A stretch of 64,000 bases of DNA from JBPCIX01 sp051005875 (GTDB taxonomy: Bacteria > Actinomycetota > CADDZG01 > JAHWKV01), in the NCBI GenBank assembly GCA_051005875.1, contig JBPCIX010000057.1, positions 10,266 through 74,265 of the forward strand, given 5' to 3'. The notes under the pieces are model-generated. The model searched no databases. It had not been told where the DNA came from and saw only the letters and a list, made by a program, of their open reading frames with translations. Below, piece by piece: positions 8,130 to 16,371 of the stretch. Positions within the stretch are counted from its first letter, which is position 1. Every line of letters starts with the position of its first letter. The translations under genes were made by a program, and so were the position numbers.

Positions 8130-9178
8130 CTGCCACTCAAGAAGCGAAGATCGTTTTCATAGAAAGAACGAAGGTCATTTGTCGAATACATCAGTTTTGC
8201 GATTCGCTCGATCCCCATGCCAAACGCGAAGCCGGTTATCCAGGGGTCGTAGCCCACGGCGCGAAACACATTTGGGTGCACCATGCCCGCTCCCATGATC
8301 TCGATCCACCCCTCACTTCTGCAGGTGGGGCAGCCAGAGCCATCGCAGGCAAAGCAAGAAACATAGACCTCCGCCGAGGGCTCGGTAAAGGGAAAGTAGC
8401 TGGGATGCATTCGGACCCTGAGTCCGGGGCCGAACATCGCTTTGGCAAACACTTCGAGCGTACCCTTTAGGTCCGCGAACGAAATTCCTTCGTCCACCGC
8501 CAGACCTTCAATCTGAGTGAATACCGAAAGATGATTAGCGTCGATTTCGTCGCGCCTGCAACACACGCCCGGCACCACGGCATACAAAGGAGGAGGCGTT
8601 GATTCCATCAGTCTGACCTGCATTGGCGAGGTGTGAGTCCTGAGCAGCAGGGCCTCAGGGTTATCAAGATCGGTCGGTTCAAGGTAGAACGTATCGTGCA
8701 TTGAGCGCGCCGCATGATCCTGCGGGAAGTTGAGTGCTTCGAAATTATAGTGATCGGTCTCGATGACGGGTCCCTCGGCTACATTGAAACCGAGGCCGAC
8801 GAAGGTGTCGATAATCCGGTCGAGAACCTGGGTCAAGGGATGGCGCCTCCCCAATTGAGTCCGCCTGCCGGGCAGAGTAACGTCTAGCCGGTCGGATGCC
8901 AGCCTAAACTCTGACTCTGTCGAGGCGAGAGCCTTCAACTTGGCCTCGAGCGCCGATTCGAGGGCCAAACGAATCTCGTTCGAAACTTGGCCAACCCTTC
9001 GGCGGTCCTCCGAGGGAAATTCTCGGAGGCCCCGGCCGATTTCAGCAAACGGGCTCTTCCGCCCCAGAAGGGCGGCCTCGAGACCCTGTAATTGCTCGGT
9101 CGTCTCGGCCCGATCAATCGCCGTCAGGCCATCCTTTTTGATGGAATCAAGCGTTACGAGTGCTGAGTCGGCCGTCAT
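8123..9178 (-). CDS. pheS: Phenylalanyl-tRNA synthetase alpha subunit
   Basis: Catalytic subunit of phenylalanyl-tRNA synthetase (class II). After an N-terminal coiled-coil region (residues about 1-90) come motif 1 around HPLTQVLDRIIDTFVGLGF, the TSPMQVRLM phenylalanine-pocket region, and motif 3 GFAFGMGIERIAKLMY near the C-terminus. The start is taken as ATG 9178, overlapping the sensor-kinase stop (ATGA); this gives 351 residues beginning MTADSALVTLD. The frame is open further upstream to 9235, but those residues are not family-like. Linked to pheT through the repeat ladder at 8088-8129. Confidence 0.96.
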   Translation of the reverse strand: MTADSALVTLDSIKKDGLTAIDRAETTEQLQGLEAALLGRKSPFAEIGRGLREFPSEDRRRVGQVSNEIRLALESALEAKLKALASTESEFRLASDRLDVTLPGRRTQLGRRHPLTQVLDRIIDTFVGLGFNVAEGPVIETDHYNFEALNFPQDHAARSMHDTFYLEPTDLDNPEALLLRTHTSPMQVRLMESTPPPLYAVVPGVCCRRDEIDANHLSVFTQIEGLAVDEGISFADLKGTLEVFAKAMFGPGLRVRMHPSYFPFTEPSAEVYVSCFACDGSGCPTCRSEGWIEIMGAGMVHPNVFRAVGYDPWITGFAFGMGIERIAKLMYSTNDLRSFYENDLRFLSGSS

Positions 9179-10272
9179 TGCCGTGGCAGTGTAAACGCAA
9201 ACAACGCCCCGCCCCCACTGGTTTCTTCGATCCATATCTTACCGCCGTGAGCCTCGACCAATCCCTTGCTTATGTATAGTCCCAATCCGGTCCCGGGAGG
9301 GGGGGCTGCTCCCCCGGGCTCGGAGGAGCCCCTGCGAAAGAATTTCAGGAACACGCTTTGCCGATCTTCCTGGGGGATACCCTCGCCTTCATCTGCCACG
9401 CCGATCGTGATGCCGGATGGACTGCTGGACCCAGAAACAATCACTGTCCCGCCTTCTGTGTATTTGATTGCATTCTCGACTAGGTTGGTTATGACCTGTT
9501 CAACTTTGTCCGGATCACCACTCACGTCTGGCAGGTCCTTGACGAAATCAATCTCCAGTACATGGTTGGGTGCAGTGGGCCTCAAGCGGTCCACAACCCT
9601 GGACGCTATTGACGCCACCGTGATTGGGCGCTTGTTGAGTTGCAGGCGTCCTTCGTCTAGACGACTAACATCCAGCAACTCCACTACGAGACGGGTCACC
9701 CGGTCGGCATCTGCCTCGATGGTCAACAGAATTTGCTTTCGTCTTTGCTCTTCAAACCGATCCCATCTTCGGACGAGAGTTGATGCAAACCCCTTGATCG
9801 AAGTTAGGGGCGACCGAATCTCGTGGGCAACCGACGAAATCACCTCAGATTTTTCGAGGTCCACTCGCTTCTTGCGCCAGATATCCCTCAGGACGACAAT
9901 GGTGCCGCCGGGTTGGGTCGCAGAACCCTGCTCTTTGGCGTAAATAGCGCCGACCCAGACCTCGTCTAGATCCTTGGTTTTGACAATTAGCTCCTGCTCC
10001 AAAGGGCCGTGAATTCCGGGGGATTGATCGGATTCTTCGCCGACACCTTCGGTTGAACCATCACTGGTCGCGACGGGCTCGGAAATCCTGGCGTCTTCAC
10101 CCCCTGGCGAGCGCGGCCTCAATAGTCCTTGTAAATCTTGCCCCTCCGCCTCACCGGCCTTCCAACCGAATAGTTGTTCGGCGGCGCCAAGCCACGCCGT
10201 CACGCGCCCGGCGTTATCGAAGACAATGATCGCGTCCGGCAAACTGCGGACCACGGATACAAGATCGGTCAC
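9175..10272 (-). CDS. PAS-domain sensor histidine kinase without transmembrane segments
   Basis: Two-component sensor kinase, 365 residues, predicted soluble. Residues about 1-45 resemble a PAS fold (DAIIVFDNAGRVTAWLGAAEQLFGW), with a charged linker to about 130. The HisKA helix pair carries the phospho-acceptor His150 in SVAHEIRSPL. The HATPase domain has the N box (NLVENAIKY, about 263-271), DEGEGIP, and GTGLGLYIS. No response regulator gene is in the window, so the partner is unknown. It overlaps trmH (GTGA) and pheS (ATGA), so it is translated as part of a ribosome/tRNA-synthetase operon. The signal is unknown; the missing membrane anchors suggest a cytoplasmic or redox cue. Confidence 0.93.
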   Translation of the reverse strand: MTDLVSVVRSLPDAIIVFDNAGRVTAWLGAAEQLFGWKAGEAEGQDLQGLLRPRSPGGEDARISEPVATSDGSTEGVGEESDQSPGIHGPLEQELIVKTKDLDEVWVGAIYAKEQGSATQPGGTIVVLRDIWRKKRVDLEKSEVISSVAHEIRSPLTSIKGFASTLVRRWDRFEEQRRKQILLTIEADADRVTRLVVELLDVSRLDEGRLQLNKRPITVASIASRVVDRLRPTAPNHVLEIDFVKDLPDVSGDPDKVEQVITNLVENAIKYTEGGTVIVSGSSSPSGITIGVADEGEGIPQEDRQSVFLKFFRRGSSEPGGAAPPPGTGLGLYISKGLVEAHGGKIWIEETSGGGALFAFTLPRQ

Positions 10273-11096
10273 ACCATCTCCCGTTGCCTGGCGGCCTCAA
10301 ACAGAACAACTGCAGCAGCAATGCTGACATTTAATGATTCAGTAAGACCGGCCATCGGGATTCGAGTTCGCTTATCGACAAGACCGGCGACATTATCGGC
10401 CAGGCCCCATGCTTCGTTTCCAAAAACAAAAGCGGTTGGGCCGGCAAGAGAAAGCTGGTGATAGACAGTTTCACCCCGGGGGTCGGTAGCTATTCGTTGA
10501 AATCCGCTTTTCCCTAACTGCGTCAGCAGCCACGACGCGTCAGCGTCGCGGGCCACCCGGACGGCAAACAAGGCGCCCGCGCTCGCCCGCACAAACTTCG
10601 GATTGTAAATATCCACCGATCCTGCCGCGACAAAAAGGGCGTCCACTCCGGCGGCTCGACAGGTTCGAAGGATCGTCCCAGCATTGCCTGGATCGCGCAC
10701 TTTTGCCAAGACGCTCACCAGGCCCGATGCTTCAGACAGAAGTTTCGCCGGCTCTACGTCAACGAAATCAGCCAGCGCCACAACGCCCGGTGATGTAACC
10801 GTGCCAGAGATTGCTCCCATAACCGGTCGAGTTACCTCGAACACCTCCACAGAGGAAAGGCCTGCTTCGTTGAGCGCCTCCACCGCCCGCCCATCCAAGC
10901 CTTCTTGAACAAAAACTGGACCGACTGTCGCGCCCGAACTCAGCGCTTCGACGACACCCCGTACCCCTTCGACCAGAAACTTTTGATGTTCATTTCGAAA
11001 AGACCGCTTGTGTAGCTTGCGAGCCTTTTGAACCTGGGGGTTTTGCAGGCTGGTTATCAAGGGAGGCTCTACAGGGAACAGCCCTGCTGCCAACAC
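10269..11096 (-). CDS. TrmH/SpoU-family RNA 2'-O-ribose methyltransferase
   Basis: SPOUT-class methyltransferase likely acting on 23S rRNA or tRNA. An N-terminal substrate-binding domain (KFLVEGVRGVVEAL) is followed by the trefoil-knot motifs: VRDPGNAGTILRTCRAAG (motif 1), TAFVFGNEAWGL (motif 2) and RIPMAGLTESLNVSIAAAV (motif 3, SAM site). The start is uncertain. GTG 11096, two bases past the rplT stop, gives about 275 residues; TTG 11060 (LITSLQNPQV) is a possible shorter start. It is downstream of rplT and coupled to the sensor kinase. In mycobacteria a homologue called tsnR sits at the same place; thiostrepton resistance cannot be inferred. Confidence 0.92.
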   Translation of the reverse strand: MLAAGLFPVEPPLITSLQNPQVQKARKLHKRSFRNEHQKFLVEGVRGVVEALSSGATVGPVFVQEGLDGRAVEALNEAGLSSVEVFEVTRPVMGAISGTVTSPGVVALADFVDVEPAKLLSEASGLVSVLAKVRDPGNAGTILRTCRAAGVDALFVAAGSVDIYNPKFVRASAGALFAVRVARDADASWLLTQLGKSGFQRIATDPRGETVYHQLSLAGPTAFVFGNEAWGLADNVAGLVDKRTRIPMAGLTESLNVSIAAAVVLFEAARQREMV

Positions 11097-11097
11097 A

Positions 11098-11481
11098 CTA
11101 CGCCGCGGCGGAGCTGCCCTGGCTGCTGTCGTTAGAATGCTGGGCGAGCTCGACCAAGGCCTTAAACGAGGCGGGATCGTTGACGGCAAGCTCAGCAAGC
11201 ATCTTGCGATCCACTTCGACTTCCGCCGCACTTAAACCCTGAATAAGGCGGCTATAGGAAATTCCGTTTGCCCGCGCTGCCGCATTGATTCGGGCAATCC
11301 ACAGCCTGCGGAACTGACCTTTGCGATCGCGCCGGTCCCGATAGGCATAGGTCATCGAGTGCAGCAACTGCTCTTTGGCTGTGCGGAAATGCCGGCTTCT
11401 AGAGCCGCGGTATCCGGCGGCTGCATCAAGCACCTTTTTGTGCCGGCGATGCTTTGTAACTCCCCTAGAAACTCGAGCCAT
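11098..11481 (-). CDS. rplT: 50S ribosomal protein L20
   Basis: Early-assembly protein of the large subunit, 127 residues. It starts [16 protein letters not shown] and has the conserved [16 protein letters not shown] and [22 protein letters not shown] blocks. The C-terminus carries a short Ser/Gly/Ala tail. It lies directly behind rpmI in the infC-rpmI-rplT operon. In many bacteria L20 represses this operon by binding its leader; no L20-binding pseudoknot was identified here. Confidence 0.98.
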   Translation of the reverse strand: MARVSRGVTKHRRHKKVLDAAAGYRGSRSRHFRTAKEQLLHSMTYAYRDRRDRKGQFRRLWIARINAAARANGISYSRLIQGLSAAEVEVDRKMLAELAVNDPASFKALVELAQHSNDSSQGSSAAA

Positions 11482-11483
11482 TG

Positions 11484-11681
11484 TTATTTACCTCCAAGCA
11501 TTTTTTTGATCCTCGGAGCGTCCGCTTTATGAACAAGCGCATCACGCTGAAGACGCCTGCGAAGTGTGCCCGGCTTGTGCTCGAGGTAGTGCGCGATATG
11601 GCCTTGCACGCGAACCAGCTTCCCGGTCCCGGTCCGTCGAAACCGCTTAGCGGCGCCGCGGTGTGTCTTCATTTTTGGCAT
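11484..11681 (-). CDS. rpmI: 50S ribosomal protein L35
   Basis: Small basic large-subunit protein, 65 residues, with the family start [21 protein letters not shown] and the C-terminal [12 protein letters not shown]. Two bases separate it from rplT and three from infC, so the three genes form one operon. Nothing unusual. Confidence 0.98.
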   Translation of the reverse strand: MPKMKTHRGAAKRFRRTGTGKLVRVQGHIAHYLEHKPGTLRRRLQRDALVHKADAPRIKKMLGGK

Positions 11682-11684
11682 GTC

Positions 11685-12326
11685 TTATGCTCCTTTGGCT
11701 TCCACGACGTCCGCATCGGCCAAACTGGCTTCGGCGGGCGGTTCAACTTCCTCTTCCGACCGCAGCGCTACGGGCTTGTCACCAGCGTGCTTTTCCGGCA
11801 CAATCTTTCGTTCGGGCCGCTTGAGCGGCGAAAGAACCATGGTCATGTTCTTGCCGTCAAGCTTAGGCATTGTCTCCACTGTAGCAATTTCCGAGACCTC
11901 CTCGGAAAGATTCCGAAGAAGCTTCGCTCCTAAGTCGGTGTGCTGCATCTCGCGGCCCCTGAACCACACGGTGATCTTTACTTTTGACCCCTGGTTCAAA
12001 AAACGTTCGATGTGGTGCTTTTTGGTGTCATAGTCATGTGAGGAAATTTTCGGCTTGAACTTCATTTCCTTCACGATTACTTGCTGCTGGCGCTTCCTGG
12101 CTTCTTTGGCCTTGACGTCTTGTTCGTACTTGAACTTGCTGTAGTCCATGATCTTGCAAACCGGGGGCTGCGCCTGCGGGGCAACCTCGACAAGATCAAA
12201 GTTCATGGCTTGAGCTTTATCAAGCGCTTTGGCAGTCTCCAGAACACCCAACTGTTCGCCGCCTGGGCCGACCACTCGTACCTCGGGGACCCGAATTCGA
12301 TCATTCAAGCGCGGTTCAACAGCTAT
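11685..12326 (-). CDS. infC: Translation initiation factor IF-3, apparent AUA start
   Basis: IF-3 keeps 30S subunits free and rejects non-canonical start codons. The N domain carries NDRIRVPEVRVVGPGGEQLGV and PPVCKIMDYSKFKYEQ; the C domain begins about residue 90 (EMKFKPKISSHDYDTKKHHIERFL). An acidic Ala/Glu/Val tail of about 30 residues follows. The first ATG/GTG/TTG in frame is TTG 12308 (LNDRIR). The frame runs on to an ATA at 12326, giving the IAVEPRLNDRIR N-terminus typical of actinobacterial IF-3, with GGAG nine bases upstream. infC genes elsewhere use AUU or AUC starts for self-control. TTG 12308 remains the alternative. Confidence 0.95.
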   Translation of the reverse strand: MAVEPRLNDRIRVPEVRVVGPGGEQLGVLETAKALDKAQAMNFDLVEVAPQAQPPVCKIMDYSKFKYEQDVKAKEARKRQQQVIVKEMKFKPKISSHDYDTKKHHIERFLNQGSKVKITVWFRGREMQHTDLGAKLLRNLSEEVSEIATVETMPKLDGKNMTMVLSPLKRPERKIVPEKHAGDKPVALRSEEEVEPPAEASLADADVVEAKGA

Positions 12327-12354
12327 CCGGCATCACTCCAATTGCGCTTCTCAT
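12316..12354 (-). CDS. Possible 12-codon upstream reading frame before infC
   Basis: ATG 12354 follows GGAGG by three bases and encodes MRSAIGVMPDSC, stopping with TGA at 12318-12316. It overlaps the ATA candidate start of infC in another frame and ends seven bases before the TTG 12308 candidate. It could feed ribosomes to the TTG by reinitiation or compete with the ATA start. No homologue is known; it may be chance. Confidence 0.3.
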   Translation of the reverse strand: MRSAIGVMPDSC

Positions 12355-12410
12355 AAACCTCCGCGGTCGGTCAAGTTAAATACAGTGTACGGGCGTCGTG
12401 CCGAGAAGTC

Positions 12411-12611
12411 TTAAACCAACTTAACGTCGGTCGCCTGCTTTCCTTTTTGGCCTTCTGTGACCTCGAATTCCACGGCCTGGCCTTCGGCCAAACTCTTATA
12501 CCCATCCCCGGTAATCGCGGAGAAGTGAACGAAGACGTCTTCGCCGTCAGAACCGGCTATGAATCCATAACCCTTTTCGTTGCTGAACCATTTAACTGTG
12601 CCTTGTGCCAC
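12411..12611 (-). CDS. Cold-shock domain protein
   Basis: Single OB-fold cold-shock protein of 66 residues that binds single-stranded RNA and DNA. It has RNP1 (KGYGFIAG) and RNP2 (VFVHFSAI) motifs and the usual [13 protein letters not shown] start. GTG 12611 is chosen because AAAGG lies seven bases upstream and it gives the standard family length; GTG 12626 is five codons longer. About 195 bases upstream are gene-free and hold a possible leader hairpin (12679-12716). It lies upstream of infC on the same strand with an 84-base gap. Confidence 0.96.
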   Translation of the reverse strand: MAQGTVKWFSNEKGYGFIAGSDGEDVFVHFSAITGDGYKSLAEGQAVEFEVTEGQKGKQATDVKLV

Positions 12612-12678
12612 ATCACTGCCTTTCACTATTCCCGGCCGAGCTTGCCTGCGCGTGCCTGGGCTTTACGACTGCCTAATC

Positions 12679-12716
12679 CTACTTTCTTAGATCGCATCCA
12701 GCGGACTAAGTCGTAG
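12679..12716 (-). promoter_or_regulatory. Possible stem-loop in the cold-shock gene leader
   Basis: On the minus strand CTAC-ga-CTTAG pairs with CTAAG-aaa-GTAG around a 15-base loop, about 70-105 bases before the csp start. Long structured leaders are known for cspA-type genes, but this particular structure is not a recognised family. The rest of the 12612-12807 gap shows only a weak promoter-like pair (TTGTCC, 17-base spacer, TAATTT). Confidence 0.3.
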
Positions 12717-12807
12717 CATCAGAAATTAGCATCTAAAACGAAGAAGGACAATAGGCAAGTCGCTATTTTTTGGGGGTAATCAACTGGGGTGGGGGTTGAG
12801 CCAGGTC

Positions 12808-13686
12808 CTAATCGATGATTTTTGTAATGGGCAACTCGACAATTCCGGTTGCCCCACATGATTTAAGCGTCGGAATTAGAAGGTTGATGACCCTGCGACT
12901 AACCACCGTCTCGACCGCATAGATTCCCTCTTCGGCAAGCTTAGACAGCGTGGGGGCTTTTAACGAAGGAAGCTCAGCCAGCACCCGAGCAAGATCCATT
13001 TCATTCACGTTCATCTTGACGAGAACCTTGCCCGCGGCGTCGATAGAACCCATCAGTAAAATTTTGATCTCTTCAAGGGCCTTACGCTTAGCGGCATCAG
13101 CGTAGGATGCTGGATTTGCTATCAACAGGGTCGGTGACTCGACCAGCGTGTGAACAATTCGCATTCCGTTGCGCCGAAGAGTGCTCCCGGTTTCCGTTAC
13201 ATCCACAATTGCATCGACTATTTCCGGGACCTTGGCCTCGGTGGCGCCGTACGACAAAAAGATTTTCACGGGAATGCCCAGTTCACTGAAAAGCCTTTTG
13301 GTCAGGCTGGGATACTCGGTTGAGATGCGGCTCTGGGGCTCGATTTGCGAGGCTTCGGTTACGGAAGAAGACTCGGCGACCGCCAGGACAATCTTGACCG
13401 TCGCCCCCACGTACCCCTTGGTATAGGGAAGCTCGGCCACAGTCTCGACTTTGGCGCCGGTTTCTTGGACCCAATCGAGGCCTGTCAAACCAAGATCAAA
13501 AAAACCTTCCTCGACATATCGCGGTATCTCCTGGGGTCTCAGCAACGAGAATTTCTCGATCCTTGGGTCGTCAACCGTACCGTGGTAATCGCGGTCGCTG
13601 CCGCGAACAAGTCGAATATCGGCCGCGTCGAAAAGCGCGAGAGTTTGCTTTTCGAGACTGCCTTTGGGAATCACAAGACGCAACAT
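12808..13686 (-). CDS. hisG: ATP phosphoribosyltransferase (long form)
   Basis: First enzyme of histidine synthesis, joining ATP and PRPP. At 292 residues it is the long, self-contained HisG, with a catalytic double domain (LRLVIPKGSLEKQT; later VVDVTETGSTLRRNGMR-like PRPP-binding loop at VDVTETGSTLR) and a C-terminal ACT-like regulatory domain (about residues 215-292) that binds histidine. No hisZ is needed. It stands alone: no other his gene is adjacent. The start codon is only 20 bases from the start of the divergent methyltransferase, so its promoter must overlap that gene. Confidence 0.97.
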   Translation of the reverse strand: MLRLVIPKGSLEKQTLALFDAADIRLVRGSDRDYHGTVDDPRIEKFSLLRPQEIPRYVEEGFFDLGLTGLDWVQETGAKVETVAELPYTKGYVGATVKIVLAVAESSSVTEASQIEPQSRISTEYPSLTKRLFSELGIPVKIFLSYGATEAKVPEIVDAIVDVTETGSTLRRNGMRIVHTLVESPTLLIANPASYADAAKRKALEEIKILLMGSIDAAGKVLVKMNVNEMDLARVLAELPSLKAPTLSKLAEEGIYAVETVVSRRVINLLIPTLKSCGATGIVELPITKIID

Positions 13687-13706
13687 GATTTCCGATAGTA
13701 ACGCTT

Positions 13707-14528
13707 ATGCTTCCCGAAATGAGTGATTCCTTATCGTCTAAAGGCGATCCGTGGGGCGCGAAATCAGCCGACTGGGCAGAGGTTCAAGAGCCATTCCTTG
13801 AACCCTGCTACAACCTCGTCCTTAATATTTGCGGCGTGGGCCCCGGCACGAGAGTTCTGGATGTCGGGTGTGGGGCGGGCAAGTTTATGGAAATGGCATC
13901 CAATCGAGGAGCGCTGGTGACCGGAATCGATGGGTCCGCCGGAATGATCGAGATTGCCAGACAAAGAATACCGAGAGGCAATATTCAATCCGGCAGCATG
14001 GACAGCCTTCCGTATCCGGCGAACTCATTCGAGCTGGTTGCCGGGTTTAACTCGTTTTCGCATGCCGAGGATCAGCTCGATGCCCTATTAGAGGCTCGGC
14101 GTGTGGCCATGCCTGGCGCCCCAGTTGCGATTACGGTTTGGGCCCCAGCCCGGCCCGGATGGGCGAACGAGGCCGTTTTCGGCATAATGCCCACTATCCT
14201 GCCGGACTTGGCCGGACCCGAAGCGGATGTGGTGGAAATTGGCGCTCGAAGCGACTCCCAACCGCGGGAAGATCCGTTGGCAGGGCTGGCTCGCAAGGCA
14301 GGGCTGACTCCCAGGCTCACGGGCGACATAGATTGCCCATTCGTCTATTCCGACGAAGAGACTTTGATCAAGGGTTTCATGTCCCCGGGTCCGTTTGTTG
14401 AGGCTTGCAGGCAAGTCGGCGAGCCAGCCGTCCGGTCTGCAATCTTGTCGGCCCTCGAACAATTTCGGACCGCCGCGGGCGGCTATTCGTTTACGAATGG
14501 CTTCCGTTACGTGATTGCGACCGCTTAG
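13707..14528 (+). CDS. Class I SAM-dependent methyltransferase, unknown substrate
   Basis: Methyltransferase_11/25-type protein of 273 residues. Motif I is VLDVGCGAGKFMEMA (about residues 52-66), the acidic ribose-binding residue follows in VTGIDGSAGMIEIAR, and motif IV is near YPANSFELVAGFNSF. The C-terminal third has no recognisable domain. The substrate is unknown; small-molecule methylases of this type are diverse. It is the only plus-strand gene before 60 kb, wedged between hisG (20 bases away, divergent) and ribH (convergent). No Shine-Dalgarno precedes ATG 13707 or the in-frame ATG 13719, so a leaderless transcript is possible. Confidence 0.9.
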   Translation: MLPEMSDSLSSKGDPWGAKSADWAEVQEPFLEPCYNLVLNICGVGPGTRVLDVGCGAGKFMEMASNRGALVTGIDGSAGMIEIARQRIPRGNIQSGSMDSLPYPANSFELVAGFNSFSHAEDQLDALLEARRVAMPGAPVAITVWAPARPGWANEAVFGIMPTILPDLAGPEADVVEIGARSDSQPREDPLAGLARKAGLTPRLTGDIDCPFVYSDEETLIKGFMSPGPFVEACRQVGEPAVRSAILSALEQFRTAAGGYSFTNGFRYVIATA

Positions 14529-14619
14529 CCACCGCCCGACCAACCTCCAAAGGCCGCCGAGACCAGCAAGCCCTGGCTGCGGACACGACCCAGACTCGAC
14601 ACTGTCACAGGGCATGCAG

Positions 14620-14649
14620 TCCGGATTATTACGGAGCTTTTCCTTTTTT
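14620..14649 (+). terminator. Weak terminator-like hairpin after the methyltransferase gene
   Basis: TCCG (14620-14623) pairs with CGGA (14632-14635) and is followed by an interrupted T run into the ribH stop codon. The stem is only four pairs, so support is weak. The rest of the 14529-14647 convergent gap shows nothing recognisable. Confidence 0.25.
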
Positions 14650-15112
14650 AGCGCATCAGCCGGAGTGTGTTCGCCAGCTCGACCGCGTCCCGCGCCGCTT
14701 CATAGCCCTTGTTGGCATCGCCCGCGGCACTCCTAGCCAGAGCTTGCTCAAGATTCTCGGTGGTTAAGATCCCGAAAGTAATGGGAAGTCCTTTTTCCAA
14801 GCAAACAGCGCTGATGCCTTCTTGCGCTGATTTGCACACGTACGTGAAGTGCTCGGTTTCGCCACGAATTACAGCACCCAGACAAACAATTGCGTCGGGC
14901 TTGTAGGTTTCGGTCAGCCTCTTCGCGACGGCCGGAATATCGAAGGCCCCCGGAACGGAAATAACGGTGACCCGGTTCGAGGAAACACCCGTGATTTTTA
15001 GTGCTTCAAGGGCGCCTTCCAACAGACGATCGGTAATCGACTGGTTGAACCGGCTGACGACTATCCCGATCTTTATGCCCTTGCCTTTACGATCTCCCCG
15101 AATTATCTTCAT
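14648..15112 (-). CDS. ribH: 6,7-dimethyl-8-ribityllumazine synthase
   Basis: Penultimate step of riboflavin synthesis, condensing the ribityl-aminouracil with dihydroxybutanone phosphate. The 154-residue protein has the FNQSITDRLLEGAL phosphate-side region, VPGAFDIP, and VCLGAVIRGETEHFTYV with the catalytic histidine near residue 90. It overlaps ribBA by 4 bases and is last in the ribD-ribE-ribBA-ribH order. These enzymes usually form 60-mer or decamer shells. Confidence 0.97.
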   Translation of the reverse strand: MKIIRGDRKGKGIKIGIVVSRFNQSITDRLLEGALEALKITGVSSNRVTVISVPGAFDIPAVAKRLTETYKPDAIVCLGAVIRGETEHFTYVCKSAQEGISAVCLEKGLPITFGILTTENLEQALARSAAGDANKGYEAARDAVELANTLRLMR

Positions 15113-16371
15113 TTGTCTGGTTCCAAAATGGACTCCTCCAAGCCGTCGAGCAGGTGACCCATGCGGTCCCTTTTTGTTCTCAGATAATTAATGTTTGCCT
15201 CCGTTGGGTTCGTTTGCAGGGATATTCTCTCGGCTATCGACAGGCCGTAGCCTTCAATGCCCGCGTACTTTTGGGGACTATTCGTCATCAGCCGGATCGA
15301 CGTGAGGCCCAAGTCGACCAGCACCTGGGCACCGATTCCGTAGTCCCTTAGGTCGGGGGCAAAGCCGAGTTCGACGTTCGCCTCGACCGTATCCCTGCCC
15401 TGTTCTTGCAAATGATAGGCCCGGATCTTATGGATCAATCCGATGCCCCGGCCCTCGTGAGCCATTATGTACAAGATCACGCCCTCACCTGCGGCTTCGA
15501 CCATATCGATCGCTTGCCGAAGCTGATTACCGCAATCGCATCTGGCCGATTGAAAAACATCGCCGGTCAGGCATTGCGAATGGACCCGTACCAAAACGTC
15601 TTTTTTGCCGTGGACGTTGCCCTTGACGAATGCAACATATTCCTGCCCATCCACCTTCGATCGGTACGCGTGGCACGTGAAGTCGCCAAACGAGGTGGGC
15701 ATTCCGGCGACTGCAATCGATTCAACCAACTGCTCTTTCTGGCGGCGGTGAGAAATCAAATCTTTAATCATCAGAATTTTGAGTTTGTGCCGGGCCGCAA
15801 GCTCTTCGAGGTGCGCGAGCCTTGCCATCGTGCCGTTCGGGGCCATGATCTCCGTCAGGACCCCCACATGGGCAAAGCCCGCCAATTGGGCCAGATCGAC
15901 CGAGGCCTCGGTGTGGCCCGCCCGGCGCAGGACTCCTCCGGGTGATGCTCTTAGCGGAAAAACATGCCCCGGTCTGGCCAGATCCGCCGGGACGGTTGAG
16001 TCCTCGGCCAAAGCCCGAATGGTTGCGGCGCGATCATGCGCGCTTGAGCCGGTCTGCCCGGGAATTATGAGATCGACCGAGACTGCAAAGGCAGTGCCGT
16101 GAGGGGCCGTGTTTTCACTCACCATCATGGGGATGTGAAGCTCCTCCAGCCTTTCCTTACTAAGGGCGGCGCAAATTAGGCCCCTGCCCTCGGTAGCCAT
16201 AAAGTTGACGGAGTCGGCTGTGACGGTTTCTGCAGGCATTACAAAATCGCCCTCGTTCTCCCGGGCTTCATCGTCCACAACGATTACCATTCGACCGGCT
16301 TTCAGTTCTGCGAGGGCTTCTTCGACAGTGGCAAAACTCACTAGTGGTCCGAATCCTGGATAGCTTTGCAC
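15109..16371 (-). CDS. ribBA: Bifunctional DHBP synthase / GTP cyclohydrolase II
   Basis: Makes both riboflavin precursors. The N-terminal RibB domain (about 1-210) carries VIVVDDEARENEGDFVMPAE and the HTEASVDLAQLAG region. The C-terminal RibA domain carries the zinc site CLTGDVFQSARCDCG, then HEGRGIGL and the YGIGAQVLVDLG block. The original start was probably GTG 16341 (VSFATVEEAL). The longer start at GTG 16371, used here, adds ten residues encoded by the inserted palindromic element and is preceded by AGGGA. Insertion of that element separated the gene from ribE. Confidence 0.95.
   Translation of the reverse strand: MQSYPGFGPLVSFATVEEALAELKAGRMVIVVDDEARENEGDFVMPAETVTADSVNFMATEGRGLICAALSKERLEELHIPMMVSENTAPHGTAFAVSVDLIIPGQTGSSAHDRAATIRALAEDSTVPADLARPGHVFPLRASPGGVLRRAGHTEASVDLAQLAGFAHVGVLTEIMAPNGTMARLAHLEELAARHKLKILMIKDLISHRRQKEQLVESIAVAGMPTSFGDFTCHAYRSKVDGQEYVAFVKGNVHGKKDVLVRVHSQCLTGDVFQSARCDCGNQLRQAIDMVEAAGEGVILYIMAHEGRGIGLIHKIRAYHLQEQGRDTVEANVELGFAPDLRDYGIGAQVLVDLGLTSIRLMTNSPQKYAGIEGYGLSIAERISLQTNPTEANINYLRTKRDRMGHLLDGLEESILEPDK

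Noticed and set aside
9178..9235. Longer N-terminus for pheS starting at 9235
   Set aside because: The extra 19 residues do not resemble the family and lie inside the sensor kinase gene; ATG 9178 makes the usual ATGA overlap.
14529..14647. tRNA or small RNA gene in the convergent gap
   Set aside because: No cloverleaf, no T-loop GTTCGA motif and no strong hairpins on either strand.
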